Positions 52,412 through 60,960 of a stretch of 64,000 nt of DNA are shown here, piece after piece (position 1 is the stretch's first letter; the number at the start of each line of letters is the position of its first letter). The position numbers were made by a program, and so were the translations under genes. The stretch spans positions 36,026 through 100,025 of the forward strand of contig CAMZDG010000008.1 of the NCBI GenBank assembly GCA_947305245.1. Direction: 5' to 3'. The notes under the pieces are model-generated. The model searched no databases, was not told the DNA's origin, and saw only the letters and a program-made list of their open reading frames with translations. The stretch is from an uncultured Lachnospiraceae bacterium. GTDB taxonomy: Bacteria > Bacillota > Clostridia > Lachnospirales > Lachnospiraceae.

Positions 52412-53305
52412 ATGGCGAAAAGTGCATTTGACGATTTTCTGCAGGAGGAGATCAAGAAGCAGGAGGGCGTTGCGTTCCCGGTGAAGGCAGGGCTACTCGA
52501 GCGCCTTGTGGTGAAAAAGCTTCCCTGCACGAAGATGCACCCAAATCCCCAGGACGAATTCACGTTTCCTGACATCGGGCCGAATTATGAGATCGTCTCC
52601 AATTATGAGAAGCAGATCATGAACAATATCCGCACGCATCAGGATATCTTCGATGAGCCGATCATGGTGGAGAAGCTTCATCCCCATGGGTACCTAATCC
52701 TCAACGGTCATCACCGCTGGGCGGCTGCCATGCGGCTTCGCGTGGGAAAGATCCCGGTGAAGATCATCAATCTTGCGCAGGAATCCGACATTCGCAAGAT
52801 CCTGGAGAATTCAAAGCATGACAAGCGCGCCACGTTCGACATGGACGAGGTGGTCTTTCGGCCGGAGGACGCCCCGTATCTGGAAAAGAAGCTGGGCTTC
52901 CCCTACAGCATAAAGCATAAAAAGCGGATCCGCCTTGGCATTCCCGCGCTGTTCTACAGTCTTTCCAAGAATGGATATGACATTTGGCTCTATTCTTCCA
53001 CCTATGAATCCATCGACGACGTCAGGGATTATTTCCGCTGCTACGGCGTGCACGTGGACGGTATCATCACCGGCATGGCGAAGGATAAGAAAAACACGGC
53101 GAGCCGCAAGGCAGGCGTGGAAAAGCTGATCGCGAACAAATATGCCGTTACGCTTCATTTAGACAATGACATGATCCTGCGAACGGAAAAGAGTACCGGA
53201 CAGTTCCAGGAATTCCCGCTGGATCCCGGAGAGAACTGGTCCAAGGATGCCGTTGCCGTCATAGGGGAGTTGGAGAAGAATGGAAAAGAGAAATCAAACG
53301 GATAA
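52412..53305 (+). CDS. ParB/sulfiredoxin-like domain fused to a HAD-like domain
   Basis: The protein has 297 residues from ATG 52412 (AAGGAGGATCGGC). Residues 1-135 form a ParB/Srx-type fold: KMHPNPQDEFTFPDIGP, then the motif LILNGHHRWAAAMRLRVGKIPV, where GHHR stands for the nucleotide-handling GxxR of ParB-like proteins. Residues 140-285 form a HAD-like domain: motif I FDMDEVVF, motif II YSST, motif IV LHLDND. The HAD half is clearly paralogous to the whole next protein. The catalytic Asp pair (DxD) is kept. No known system has this pairing to my knowledge; the substrate may be a nucleotide or nucleic-acid end, which is inference. Confidence 0.7.
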   Translation: MAKSAFDDFLQEEIKKQEGVAFPVKAGLLERLVVKKLPCTKMHPNPQDEFTFPDIGPNYEIVSNYEKQIMNNIRTHQDIFDEPIMVEKLHPHGYLILNGHHRWAAAMRLRVGKIPVKIINLAQESDIRKILENSKHDKRATFDMDEVVFRPEDAPYLEKKLGFPYSIKHKKRIRLGIPALFYSLSKNGYDIWLYSSTYESIDDVRDYFRCYGVHVDGIITGMAKDKKNTASRKAGVEKLIANKYAVTLHLDNDMILRTEKSTGQFQEFPLDPGENWSKDAVAVIGELEKNGKEKSNG

Positions 53306-53807
53306 AATGCGTGTTTCCTTTGACTTGGACGAGGTACTGTTTGTCTCCCCGGAGCTTGTCATGACGGAGCCGGCCCTTCGGTTCCCGTGGAACAGGATCT
53401 ATCGGGAGAGGCTCAGGCTCGGCACGCCGGATCTGATCCGCGAGCTGCAGGCGCTGGGCTATGAAGTCTGGGTCTACACCTCCTCCTTTCGCTCGGAGCG
53501 ATATATCAAGAGCCTGTTTCGTCATTATGGCGTGAAATTTGACGGGATCATCAATGCGACGAGGCATCTTAAGGAGGTACAAAAGGGGAGCAAGAACATA
53601 CTCCCGCAGAAGGTTCCAAGCAGGTATCGGATCGCACTCCACGTGGATGATGAGACGGTGATCTGCTCCTATGGAAGGGAGTTCGGATTTGAGGCATATC
53701 AGTTGGACGGCCCGGACGACGAATGGAAGGAAAAGGTGATTGCCAGGGCGGAGGAAGTCAAGAAAAAGTGGGAACTTCGAAGAAAGGAAGAAAAGCTGCA
53801 GGCGTGA
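53280..53807 (+). CDS. HAD-like phosphatase, paralogue of the preceding HAD domain
   Basis: The protein has 175 residues. HAD motif I FDLDEVLF, motif II VYTSS, motif III lysine in the KGSKN region and motif IV LHVDDE are in order. It aligns along its length with residues 140-285 of the preceding protein (RLRLGTPDLIREL/RIRLGIPALFYSL, YGVKFDGII/YGVHVDGII). It has no cap domain of usual size, so it acts on large or flexible substrates. The start overlaps the fusion gene by 26 bases and the stop is 8 bases before the SpoIIE-type gene. A C-terminal helix (KVIARAEEVKKKWELRRKEEK) is charged. Confidence 0.78.
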   Translation: MEKRNQTDKMRVSFDLDEVLFVSPELVMTEPALRFPWNRIYRERLRLGTPDLIRELQALGYEVWVYTSSFRSERYIKSLFRHYGVKFDGIINATRHLKEVQKGSKNILPQKVPSRYRIALHVDDETVICSYGREFGFEAYQLDGPDDEWKEKVIARAEEVKKKWELRRKEEKLQA

Positions 53808-53815
53808 GGTGAGAG

Positions 53816-56005
53816 ATGACGTTCAGAAAAAAGAAATCCGTACAGGAAATGAGTAAATATGAACAAAGGCGGCATTCCCTGGCTGCAAAGACCTGGCGAT
53901 CCACCGTGATCAGTTGTATCGTCTTTGGCCTGATCGCCGAGTTTATTGCTTTGGCGTTTTATTCGGCGAGCCATATGAAGCAGCTGATCAGCGTTGCGGA
54001 CAGTGCCGCGCATCAGTCGAAAATGTCCGCGACCCATGGATCTGACGCAGTCGGTCTTTCGAAAGACGTCATGGCGGTCTACGATAGCCTAAGCGACGAA
54101 GATCGTATGAAGATGGGCACGGAGGAATACCGGGACTTTTACGCTGACCTTCATTTCGAGCAAAAGGGCGGTCAGTATGACACCCTGGTACATATGCTGG
54201 CGGGCACCCTGAGCTATTATGACGTTTATGACATTTATATTGGCATGTATGATCGTAAGCACAGTGCCATCATATATATTGTGGATGCAGATCCGAACCT
54301 GGAAGACCGTTATATGCCAGGTGACTGGGAGGAAGTCGATCCCAACGGACTGGACAAGTTCATGAATTGGAACGGGGAAGGAACGCTTTATGACGTCGAG
54401 TGGACAAAGGCATATGGACTGCTTTGCACCGTCGCCCTTCCCATGGAAGATGATGAGGGCGAGATCGCGTCCTTCATGCTGGTTGACATCTCCGTGGAAA
54501 ACGTGCTGGTCGGCATGTGGGAGTTCGCGCTGCAGCTGACTATTGCGCTGGCCCTTGTCACGATCCTGCTCGCGTGGCTGCAGACCAGGCGTATCAACAG
54601 GGCGCTTGTTAAGCCAATTAACCAGATCGCGGAGGCCAGTGTCAAATATGTGGCCGACCGTAAGAATAATCTGGCGGAGAAGGAGCGCTTTGCAAAGCTG
54701 AACATTCATACCGGCGACGAGCTTGAGAACCTAAGCCTCGCCCTGGCGGACATGGAGAGGGAGCTGACGGACTATGAGTCGAACCTGACGGCCATCACGG
54801 CAGAGAAGGAAAGGATCGGAACGGAGCTGTCCCTTGCGACGAGGATCCAGGCTTCCATGCTGCCGCACGTCTTCCCGCCCTTCCCCCACAGAAAGGAATT
54901 TGACCTCTACGCCATGATGACTCCCGCGAGGGAAGTCGGCGGAGACTTTTATGACTTTTTCCTTATTGACGAGGATCACTTGGGACTCGTGATCGCAGAC
55001 GTATCCGGCAAGGGGATCCCGGCGGCCCTGTTCATGATGATCGCGAAGACCATCCTGCAAAGCTGTGCCATGCTCGGAAACGGAGCGGCTGAGACCTTGA
55101 CGCGTATGAATGAGGCATTTTGCTCCAACAATCAGGTGGAGATGTTCGTGACGGTGTGGCTTGGCATTCTCGAGATCTCGACCGGTAAGCTGACGGCGGC
55201 GAATGCCGGACATGAGTATCCTGCCATTAAGAGAAAGGGCGGGAGGTTTGAACTGTTTAAGGATAAGCACGGACTCGTGATCGGCGGCGTGGAGGGCATG
55301 CGCTATCAGGAATATGAGCTTCAGCTGGAACCCGGCGACATGCTGTACGTCTACACGGACGGCGTGCCGGAGGCTTCGGACGCCGAGGAGAAGATGTTCG
55401 GAACGAAGCGGATGGTCGAGGCGCTGAACAAGATTGACAATTCGGACGCAAGGAAAGTAGTTGAGGGCATACGGGACAGCGTCAATGAGTTCGTAAAGGA
55501 CGCGGAGCAATTCGACGACATTACGATGCTCTGTATGGAATATAAGGGAGCCGAAAAGAACCCGGAAGGGGAAGACGTTAAGGCAGGCACGGAAGCCGCT
55601 AAGGCTACCTTGACGGTGGAAGCTAACACGGAAAACCTATATCAGGTTCTTGGCTTTGTTGATGAAAGACTGGAGGCGGAAGGTTGCTCGCCCAAGGCGC
55701 AGATGCAACTTGACCTTGCAGTGGAAGAGATCTTTGTGAACGTGGCGAATTACGCCTATGCACCGAACGCCGGCGACGCGACGATCACCTTTGCGGTGGA
55801 GGAACCGAAGGTGGCCGTGATCACCTTCGAGGACCGGGGCGTTCCGTACGATCCGCTGAAGAAGGAGGATCCTGACGTAACGCTGGCAGCAAACGATCGT
55901 AAGATCGGCGGTCTTGGCATCTTTATGGTGAAGAAGAACGTGGATGACATCTTCTATGAATACCGTGACGAGAAGAATGTCCTGACGATCAAGAAGGCTC
56001 TGTAG
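53816..56005 (+). CDS. Membrane sensor SpoIIE/RsbU-type phosphatase fused to an RsbW-like ATPase domain
   Basis: The protein has 729 residues. TM1 (about 31-50), an extracytoplasmic sensor (51-225), TM2 (about 230-253), HAMP (255-310) and coiled coil. PP2C SpoIIE domain (about 335-575) with metal Asp residues in EVGGDFYDFF, LVIADVSGKGIPAAL and FDDITML. Then an anti-sigma-kinase-like HATPase (about 600-729): N-box LDLAVEEIFVNVANYAY, G1 FEDRGVPYDP, G2 KIGGLGIFMVKKNVDD. Phosphatase and kinase of a partner-switching module normally sit in separate proteins. The STAS substrate candidate is coded at 58988. The ATG has GAGG six bases upstream. Confidence 0.9.
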   Translation: MTFRKKKSVQEMSKYEQRRHSLAAKTWRSTVISCIVFGLIAEFIALAFYSASHMKQLISVADSAAHQSKMSATHGSDAVGLSKDVMAVYDSLSDEDRMKMGTEEYRDFYADLHFEQKGGQYDTLVHMLAGTLSYYDVYDIYIGMYDRKHSAIIYIVDADPNLEDRYMPGDWEEVDPNGLDKFMNWNGEGTLYDVEWTKAYGLLCTVALPMEDDEGEIASFMLVDISVENVLVGMWEFALQLTIALALVTILLAWLQTRRINRALVKPINQIAEASVKYVADRKNNLAEKERFAKLNIHTGDELENLSLALADMERELTDYESNLTAITAEKERIGTELSLATRIQASMLPHVFPPFPHRKEFDLYAMMTPAREVGGDFYDFFLIDEDHLGLVIADVSGKGIPAALFMMIAKTILQSCAMLGNGAAETLTRMNEAFCSNNQVEMFVTVWLGILEISTGKLTAANAGHEYPAIKRKGGRFELFKDKHGLVIGGVEGMRYQEYELQLEPGDMLYVYTDGVPEASDAEEKMFGTKRMVEALNKIDNSDARKVVEGIRDSVNEFVKDAEQFDDITMLCMEYKGAEKNPEGEDVKAGTEAAKATLTVEANTENLYQVLGFVDERLEAEGCSPKAQMQLDLAVEEIFVNVANYAYAPNAGDATITFAVEEPKVAVITFEDRGVPYDPLKKEDPDVTLAANDRKIGGLGIFMVKKNVDDIFYEYRDEKNVLTIKKAL

Positions 56006-56010
56006 AGGGG

Positions 56011-56083
56011 CAAAGCGGAAGCACTCTGCCGGGCATGAAGCAAAGCGGAAGCACTCTGCCGGGCATGAAGCAAAGCGGAAGCC
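56011..56083 (+). repeat. Tandem duplication, 30-bp unit, 2.4 copies
   Basis: Units at 56011-56040 and 56041-56070 are identical (core CAAAGCGGAAGCACTC). A partial third copy starts at 56071. It begins six bases after the phosphatase gene stop. Noncoding. Confidence 0.95.
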
Positions 56084-56147
56084 CTGAGCAGAGCACTAGG
56101 CGACAAGGGAGCCAAAAGGCACGAAATCATACGGAAAGGAGGCCTGC

Positions 56148-57629
56148 ATGAACGAGAAGAAGATTACGATCCTGCACAGTAATGACATTCACGGGCAGCT
56201 GAACTTTACCGTAAACCGTGACATGGAGGTCGTCGGCGGCATTTCCCTCCTTTCCGGTTATCTGAAGAGAACTCGGGCGGAGGGGCCTACCTTCTTTGGC
56301 ATCTGTGGCGACGTCCTGCAGGAGGACGTGCTCGGATCGGATTATAAAGGGACCAATACGGTAGAACTCATCAATTACGTGAATCCGGACTGCCTGTCGC
56401 TGGGAAATCATGAGCTGGATTATGGTCTGGCGCATCTGCTGGTCTTTAAGGAATGTGTCCGTTCGCCGATCCTCTGTGCGAATATGATCGTGTCGAACTT
56501 ACGCCAGTCGCTCTTTCGACCGAGCATGACGGTGGAGGTCGGAGGCGTTCGGATTTTGCTTGTCGGCGTGATCCCGCAGGCTTTCTTCAATCGGATCACT
56601 TCGGATCAGTTTTGCCGGAGCATGCTGGAATATAAGGATACCTATGAGGCCCTGCGGGAGGAGCTGAAGGCACATCAGGAGGAGAAGATCGACCTGGTGA
56701 TATTGATGTCCCACTATGGGATCGAGGGGGACAGGATCCTGGCGGAAAAGATGCCGGAGGACCTTCACGTGGACCTGATCCTGGGCGGGCATACGCATAT
56801 CGACATGGATCAGCCGGAGATCGTAAACGGCATCCCGCTGGCGCAGTCCAGCTTTGGCACGACCCACATAGGAAGATATGACCTGACCGTGGATGCGGAC
56901 GGCGGCGGGATCCTTAACTGGAAGTGGAGCAGGGTGCCGCTGACGGAGGCGACGAGCGAGTTCGATCCCGGCGTGGACGACCTCGCAGACCGCGTGACCT
57001 TCCAGAAAAGGAAGAAGAGAGGTCAAACCAAGCTTTGTGAATTCGAGAAGGTCTTCGAACATAAGAGCAGATTATATGAGACGGACCTCGGCAATTTTGT
57101 GGCGGACGCATTCGAAGAGTACTTCCCGGTGGATTTCGTGATCCTGCAGTCGGGGAGCATACGGCGGAAGGAATGCGGGCCTGTCGTGACCGAGAAGGAC
57201 TTAAGCGAGGCCTATCCCTATGACGACTACTTCGTGGAGGTGGACCTGACGGGGAAGGAGATCAAGGACGCCTTTCGTTATCTTTTCTCCTTAAAGCCTG
57301 ACGGCTCCGTGATGAACGGAACCTTCCTTTACAGCAAGAGCTTTCGCCTGGTGGCGGACGGCACGGATTGCTGGCAGAAGGGCTGCAGGGTGGTCAGCCT
57401 CACCTTAAACGGGAAAAATCTGGAGGACGATCAGGTCTACCGCGTCGGCATGACGCGCAACTGTGCGTCCAACTGCATGCGTTACTTCGCATTAGAGCTT
57501 GGGGAGGAGAGACAAAAGATCCTCTCGCTCTCCACTTATCACGTCCTTGCGAGATGGTGTCTTGCCCGCAAGGAAAAGATAAAGGCCCCGGTGACGGGAC
57601 GATTCATTTTCCAGAATTTCGAGGGATGA
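56148..57629 (+). CDS. Cytoplasmic UshA-like 5'-nucleotidase/metallophosphoesterase
   Basis: The protein has 493 residues. Metallophosphoesterase motifs: LHSNDIHG (metal 1), CGDVLQE, GNHELDYG, MSHYG and GGHTHID. The C-terminal 5'-nucleotidase domain (about 300-493) has the substrate loop as SGSIR instead of the common GGIR, and the stacking Tyr/Phe pair is in YPYDDYFV. There is no signal peptide, which is unusual for UshA relatives, so it acts in the cytoplasm and may hydrolyse a nucleotide second messenger or sugar nucleotide. The ATG follows AAAGGAGGCCTGC; the next gene follows two bases after its stop. Confidence 0.85.
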   Translation: MNEKKITILHSNDIHGQLNFTVNRDMEVVGGISLLSGYLKRTRAEGPTFFGICGDVLQEDVLGSDYKGTNTVELINYVNPDCLSLGNHELDYGLAHLLVFKECVRSPILCANMIVSNLRQSLFRPSMTVEVGGVRILLVGVIPQAFFNRITSDQFCRSMLEYKDTYEALREELKAHQEEKIDLVILMSHYGIEGDRILAEKMPEDLHVDLILGGHTHIDMDQPEIVNGIPLAQSSFGTTHIGRYDLTVDADGGGILNWKWSRVPLTEATSEFDPGVDDLADRVTFQKRKKRGQTKLCEFEKVFEHKSRLYETDLGNFVADAFEEYFPVDFVILQSGSIRRKECGPVVTEKDLSEAYPYDDYFVEVDLTGKEIKDAFRYLFSLKPDGSVMNGTFLYSKSFRLVADGTDCWQKGCRVVSLTLNGKNLEDDQVYRVGMTRNCASNCMRYFALELGEERQKILSLSTYHVLARWCLARKEKIKAPVTGRFIFQNFEG

Positions 57630-57631
57630 GG

Positions 57632-58918
57632 ATGGAAAAAAGAGAACTGGTCTTTGAGAACGTGATCGAAAACATATCGGACGGCATCCTGACCATGGGC
57701 ATGGACGGTACGATCCTTCTGGCCAATCCGTCGGCGACAAAGATCCTTGGTCTGTCAAAGGAGAGGCTCATCGGGCGAAAGATCGCGAAGCTCCTCCTGG
57801 AGCAGGAGGAAAATGACGACTTTTTTCAATGCCTGCTGGATGCGGTCTATTCCAAGCAGACGATCGTGCAGGTAGTCCCTTATTTCCATCAGGGAGAGGA
57901 AAAGCGCCTTCGCGTCGTCAGCTCCTTCCTGGAGTCGGGCGGCGAGAAGATCGGGCTGATCGTCACCTTTGGTGACCTGACGGCGCTCGTTCAGCTCAGT
58001 GAGCGAAATGAGGCGCTGAACAAGAAGCTGACCGAGATGTTGGATCGCTTCGTACAGGTCATGATCGGCGCGATCGAAGCAAGAACGCCCTATAATGCCA
58101 ATCACACAAAGAGCATGGTCCGCTATGGTATGAAATATCTGGACTGGCTGGAGCAGACGGGAGCAAGGGAGGTGGACGCGATCCGAAAGCCATTTCTCGC
58201 AAGCGTATGGCTCCATGACGTCGGAAAGCTCGTCGTTCCGCGCAGCGTGATGGACAAGGCGACCAGGCTTGGCGCAAGGGAGAGGGACGTGCTTCACCGG
58301 ATCGAGATCGGGATGCTTTGCGAGCAGCTGAGGCTGGCGAGGGAGCCTGCGCTTGAGGCTGAGGTCAAGGAACGCATAGAAGAGCTAAAGAACGCGATGG
58401 AATTAGTTAAGACCGCGAACGTAGCAGGGTTTCTTACGGATGACCTCCTCGAGAAGGTAGAAAAGCTCCGAGACATGCAGTGCCTTACGGCGGACGGAAA
58501 TGCGATCCCTCTCCTGAATGAGTATGAAGTGGAGGCGCTTTCGATCAGGAGAGGAACGCTGACTAGGGAAGAGCGAAAGATCGTGGAATCCCATGTCGTG
58601 CATACCCGGGAGATGCTGGAGCAGATGGGTTTTTCGGGGGAATATGAGCAGGTGAGCCTCTGGGCGGGAGAGCATCATGAGTATCTCGACGGCTCAGGAT
58701 ATCCGGCAGGCCTTCAAGGCGAGGCGCTGCCTTGGGAGACAAGGCTTCTTACCATTCTCGACATCTATGATTCCCTGACGGCGGATGACAGGCCGTATAA
58801 GCCTGCCATGACCTCGCAGAGGGCCTTCCAGATCCTCGAGGGAATGAGCGTGGACGGAAAGCTTGACGGAGAGATCCTAAAGAGCTTTTATGAGAGTAAG
58901 GCCTGGGAAAAGAACTGA
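57632..58918 (+). CDS. PAS / HD-GYP domain protein, predicted c-di-GMP phosphodiesterase
   Basis: The protein has 428 residues from ATG 57632 (GAGGG six bases upstream; ATG 57626 overlaps the previous stop and is an alternative). PAS domain at about 5-115 (NVIENISDGILTMGMDGTILLANPSATKILGL). HD-GYP domain at about 135-425 with YNANHTKSMVRY, the HD pair in WLHDVGKLVVP, EHHEYLDGSGYPAGL and ILDIYDSLTADDRPYK. A helical insert of about 90 residues (225-315) lies between the HD and GYP parts. It should degrade c-di-GMP. It lies in the same row as the phosphatase and STAS genes. Confidence 0.92.
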   Translation: MEKRELVFENVIENISDGILTMGMDGTILLANPSATKILGLSKERLIGRKIAKLLLEQEENDDFFQCLLDAVYSKQTIVQVVPYFHQGEEKRLRVVSSFLESGGEKIGLIVTFGDLTALVQLSERNEALNKKLTEMLDRFVQVMIGAIEARTPYNANHTKSMVRYGMKYLDWLEQTGAREVDAIRKPFLASVWLHDVGKLVVPRSVMDKATRLGARERDVLHRIEIGMLCEQLRLAREPALEAEVKERIEELKNAMELVKTANVAGFLTDDLLEKVEKLRDMQCLTADGNAIPLLNEYEVEALSIRRGTLTREERKIVESHVVHTREMLEQMGFSGEYEQVSLWAGEHHEYLDGSGYPAGLQGEALPWETRLLTILDIYDSLTADDRPYKPAMTSQRAFQILEGMSVDGKLDGEILKSFYESKAWEKN

Positions 58919-58987
58919 CGGGCCGAAGCTTAACAAAGTAAGTAATGCTTGAAAAACATAAACATAACAAAGAAAAGGAGAAAAAAG

Positions 58988-59284
58988 ATGAAGATCGAAA
59001 AGAAAACTGAGGGAACGAAGTTGGCAGTTGCTCTGCAGGGCAGACTGGATACGATGACTGCACCGGAGCTGGACAAGGAGCTGCAGGAGAGCATCGCCGG
59101 CGTGACGGAGTTAGTGTTCGACCTCGCCGAGCTGGAATACGTTTCTTCCGCAGGACTTCGCGTACTTCTTTCCGCACAGAAGGTGATGAACAAGCAGGGC
59201 AGCATGGTGGTAAAGAACGTAAACGAGCAGATCATGGAAGTGTTTGAGGTAACTGGATTCACGGACATTCTCACGATCGAATAA
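58988..59284 (+). CDS. STAS domain anti-sigma factor antagonist (RsbV/SpoIIAA-like)
   Basis: The protein has 98 residues from ATG 58988 (AAGGAG seven bases upstream). The STAS fold: KLAVALQGRLDTMTAPEL, LVFDLAELEYVSSAGLRVLL, where Ser53 or Ser54 is the expected phosphorylation site, and the closing VFEVTGFTDILTIE. In partner switching an RsbW-type kinase phosphorylates this Ser and a SpoIIE-type phosphatase removes the phosphate. Both candidate partner domains are fused in the protein at 53816. It is followed 13 bases later by a degenerate ATPase-like gene. Confidence 0.95.
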   Translation: MKIEKKTEGTKLAVALQGRLDTMTAPELDKELQESIAGVTELVFDLAELEYVSSAGLRVLLSAQKVMNKQGSMVVKNVNEQIMEVFEVTGFTDILTIE

Positions 59285-59297
59285 TCCGGAGGTGCCT

Positions 59298-59927
59298 ATG
59301 CAAACAGATAAGATCAAGGTATTAACCTACGAGACCGGACGCGATAAGGCGTTGACCGAAGCAGAAAAATTTGCCCAGTACCGGGAGATGGATCCGAAGA
59401 CTGCACTGCGCCTTCGGCTGCTTGTCGAGGAGACCTTTGCGATGGTGCATACGATCGCGGAGGATTTCTATGCGGATTTTTGGATCGAGGGAACGAGGAC
59501 CGGTCTGTGCAAGATCCATCTGGACCTGCACACGGAGATGGACCTGGAGAAGAAAAAGGAACTGATCGGCGTTTCCAGAGAAAAGAAGAATGCGGCCGTA
59601 AAGGGCCTGACCGGAAGGATCTGGGAGATGATCGAGGATCACCTGTACCTCAAGAAAGAGGACTGGAGCGAAGACCTGGAAGCGGGCAGCTACGCGCTCG
59701 GATTCGTTGACATGCCAATGGCTCCGGGAGCGCCTCTTCAGATGGATACCCTGCTTTGGTCCCTGAATTCCTATCGCCAGGGCGTGGATGAGCAGAAGGA
59801 GAAGACGGAAGGCGCGCGGGAAGCCTGGGATGAATTGGAGAAATCCATTCTCGCCAATCTTGCGGATGACCTGACCGTTGCGATCCGCGGCAATGACGCG
59901 GAGATCACCGTGGTGAAGAAGTTCTAG
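59298..59927 (+). CDS. Degenerate ATPase-like partner protein downstream of STAS
   Basis: The protein has 209 residues. ATG 59298 is five bases after GGAGG; a GTG at 59292 lies in the ribosome site. Residues 40-65 (LRLRLLVEETFAMVHTIAEDFY) resemble the N-box helix of RsbW/HATPase proteins, but the Mg2+ asparagine is replaced, and no clear G1 or G2 glycine box follows. The C-terminal end TVAIRGNDAEITVVKKF looks like the last strand of that fold. The position directly after STAS suggests a partner that lost ATP binding. The call is by context and weak motif. Confidence 0.5.
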   Translation: MQTDKIKVLTYETGRDKALTEAEKFAQYREMDPKTALRLRLLVEETFAMVHTIAEDFYADFWIEGTRTGLCKIHLDLHTEMDLEKKKELIGVSREKKNAAVKGLTGRIWEMIEDHLYLKKEDWSEDLEAGSYALGFVDMPMAPGAPLQMDTLLWSLNSYRQGVDEQKEKTEGAREAWDELEKSILANLADDLTVAIRGNDAEITVVKKF

Positions 59928-59974
59928 GAATCAGACCAAAGATGTGGGCTCTTGACACGAAAGGAGCTATGGAT

Positions 59975-60958
59975 ATGGCGGGACATTACAAGGAAATCTC
60001 CATCAGGGACCTCGACGGATTCCTGATCGGACAGGCGGAAAACAAAGAGGCCGGCACGGGCTGTACGGTCATTGCATGTAAGGATGGCATGCGCGCCGGA
60101 CTTGACGTGCGGGGCGGCGGACCGGCTTCCCGGGACAGCCAGATGCTAAATCCATTGATGGCCATGCAGGAAATCCACGCGGTCGTTTTGTCCGGAGGAA
60201 GCGCCTTTGGACTTGGGACGGCGGACGGCGTCATGAACTATCTGGAAGAGCACGGGATCGGGTTCGACGTGGGCGTGACGAAGGTGCCGCTGGTGGTGCA
60301 GTCGGACATCTTTGACCTGACCGTCGGAGATCCCTTTACGAGACCTGACGCCGCGATGGGCTATGAGGCAGTGAAAAACGCCTTTGAAGCGCCGAATTAT
60401 AGGGACGGCAACTATGGCGCAGGGTGCGGCGCAACGGTCGGGAAGGCCTGCGGCATGGACACCTGCATGAAGACGGGCATCGGCAGCTTCGCCATTCAGA
60501 TCGGCGAGCTGAAGATTGGTGCCATCGTAGTGCTAAATGCCCTGGGCGACGTATTCGACTGGAAAACAGGCGAGAAGGTTGCCGGGCTCCTTACGGAGGA
60601 TCGAAAGGAGTTTCGTGACGTGATGGAGGTGCTTGCTTCCAGCATTCAGGTCGTGGAAAATAAGTTCGTCGGAAACACGACGCTCTGCGCCGTTTTGACG
60701 AATGCAAAGTTTCAGAAAGCGCAGCTTTGCAAGATCGCAGGGCTTGCGCATGACGGATATGCGAGATCGATCCGCCCCGTTCATACGAGTGCGGACGGCG
60801 ACAGCATCTATGCGCTTTCCGTCGGGGAAGTGTCCGCCGACATGGATCTGGTCGGCTCCCTTGCCGCTGAAGTGACCAGCGAAGCGATCCTGCGCGCCGT
60901 ATCAAGCGCGGAGACCGCTTATGGATTCGTTGCGGCGAAGGACTTTGAGAGGAGATAG
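59975..60958 (+). CDS. P1 family peptidase (DmpA/NylC-like N-terminal nucleophile hydrolase)
   Basis: The protein has 327 residues from ATG 59975 (AAGGAG eight bases upstream). The start ISIRDLDGFLIGQAENKEAGTGCTVI matches the family. Self-cleavage is expected within VGNTTLCAV, with Thr or Asn-Thr at the new N-terminus as in NylC. LSGGSAFGLGTADGVM and GNYGAGCGATVGKACG line the active site in the family. It cuts N-terminal residues or small cyclic amides in the cytoplasm. The next gene starts two bases after its stop. Confidence 0.92.
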   Translation: MAGHYKEISIRDLDGFLIGQAENKEAGTGCTVIACKDGMRAGLDVRGGGPASRDSQMLNPLMAMQEIHAVVLSGGSAFGLGTADGVMNYLEEHGIGFDVGVTKVPLVVQSDIFDLTVGDPFTRPDAAMGYEAVKNAFEAPNYRDGNYGAGCGATVGKACGMDTCMKTGIGSFAIQIGELKIGAIVVLNALGDVFDWKTGEKVAGLLTEDRKEFRDVMEVLASSIQVVENKFVGNTTLCAVLTNAKFQKAQLCKIAGLAHDGYARSIRPVHTSADGDSIYALSVGEVSADMDLVGSLAAEVTSEAILRAVSSAETAYGFVAAKDFERR

Positions 60959-60960
60959 GG

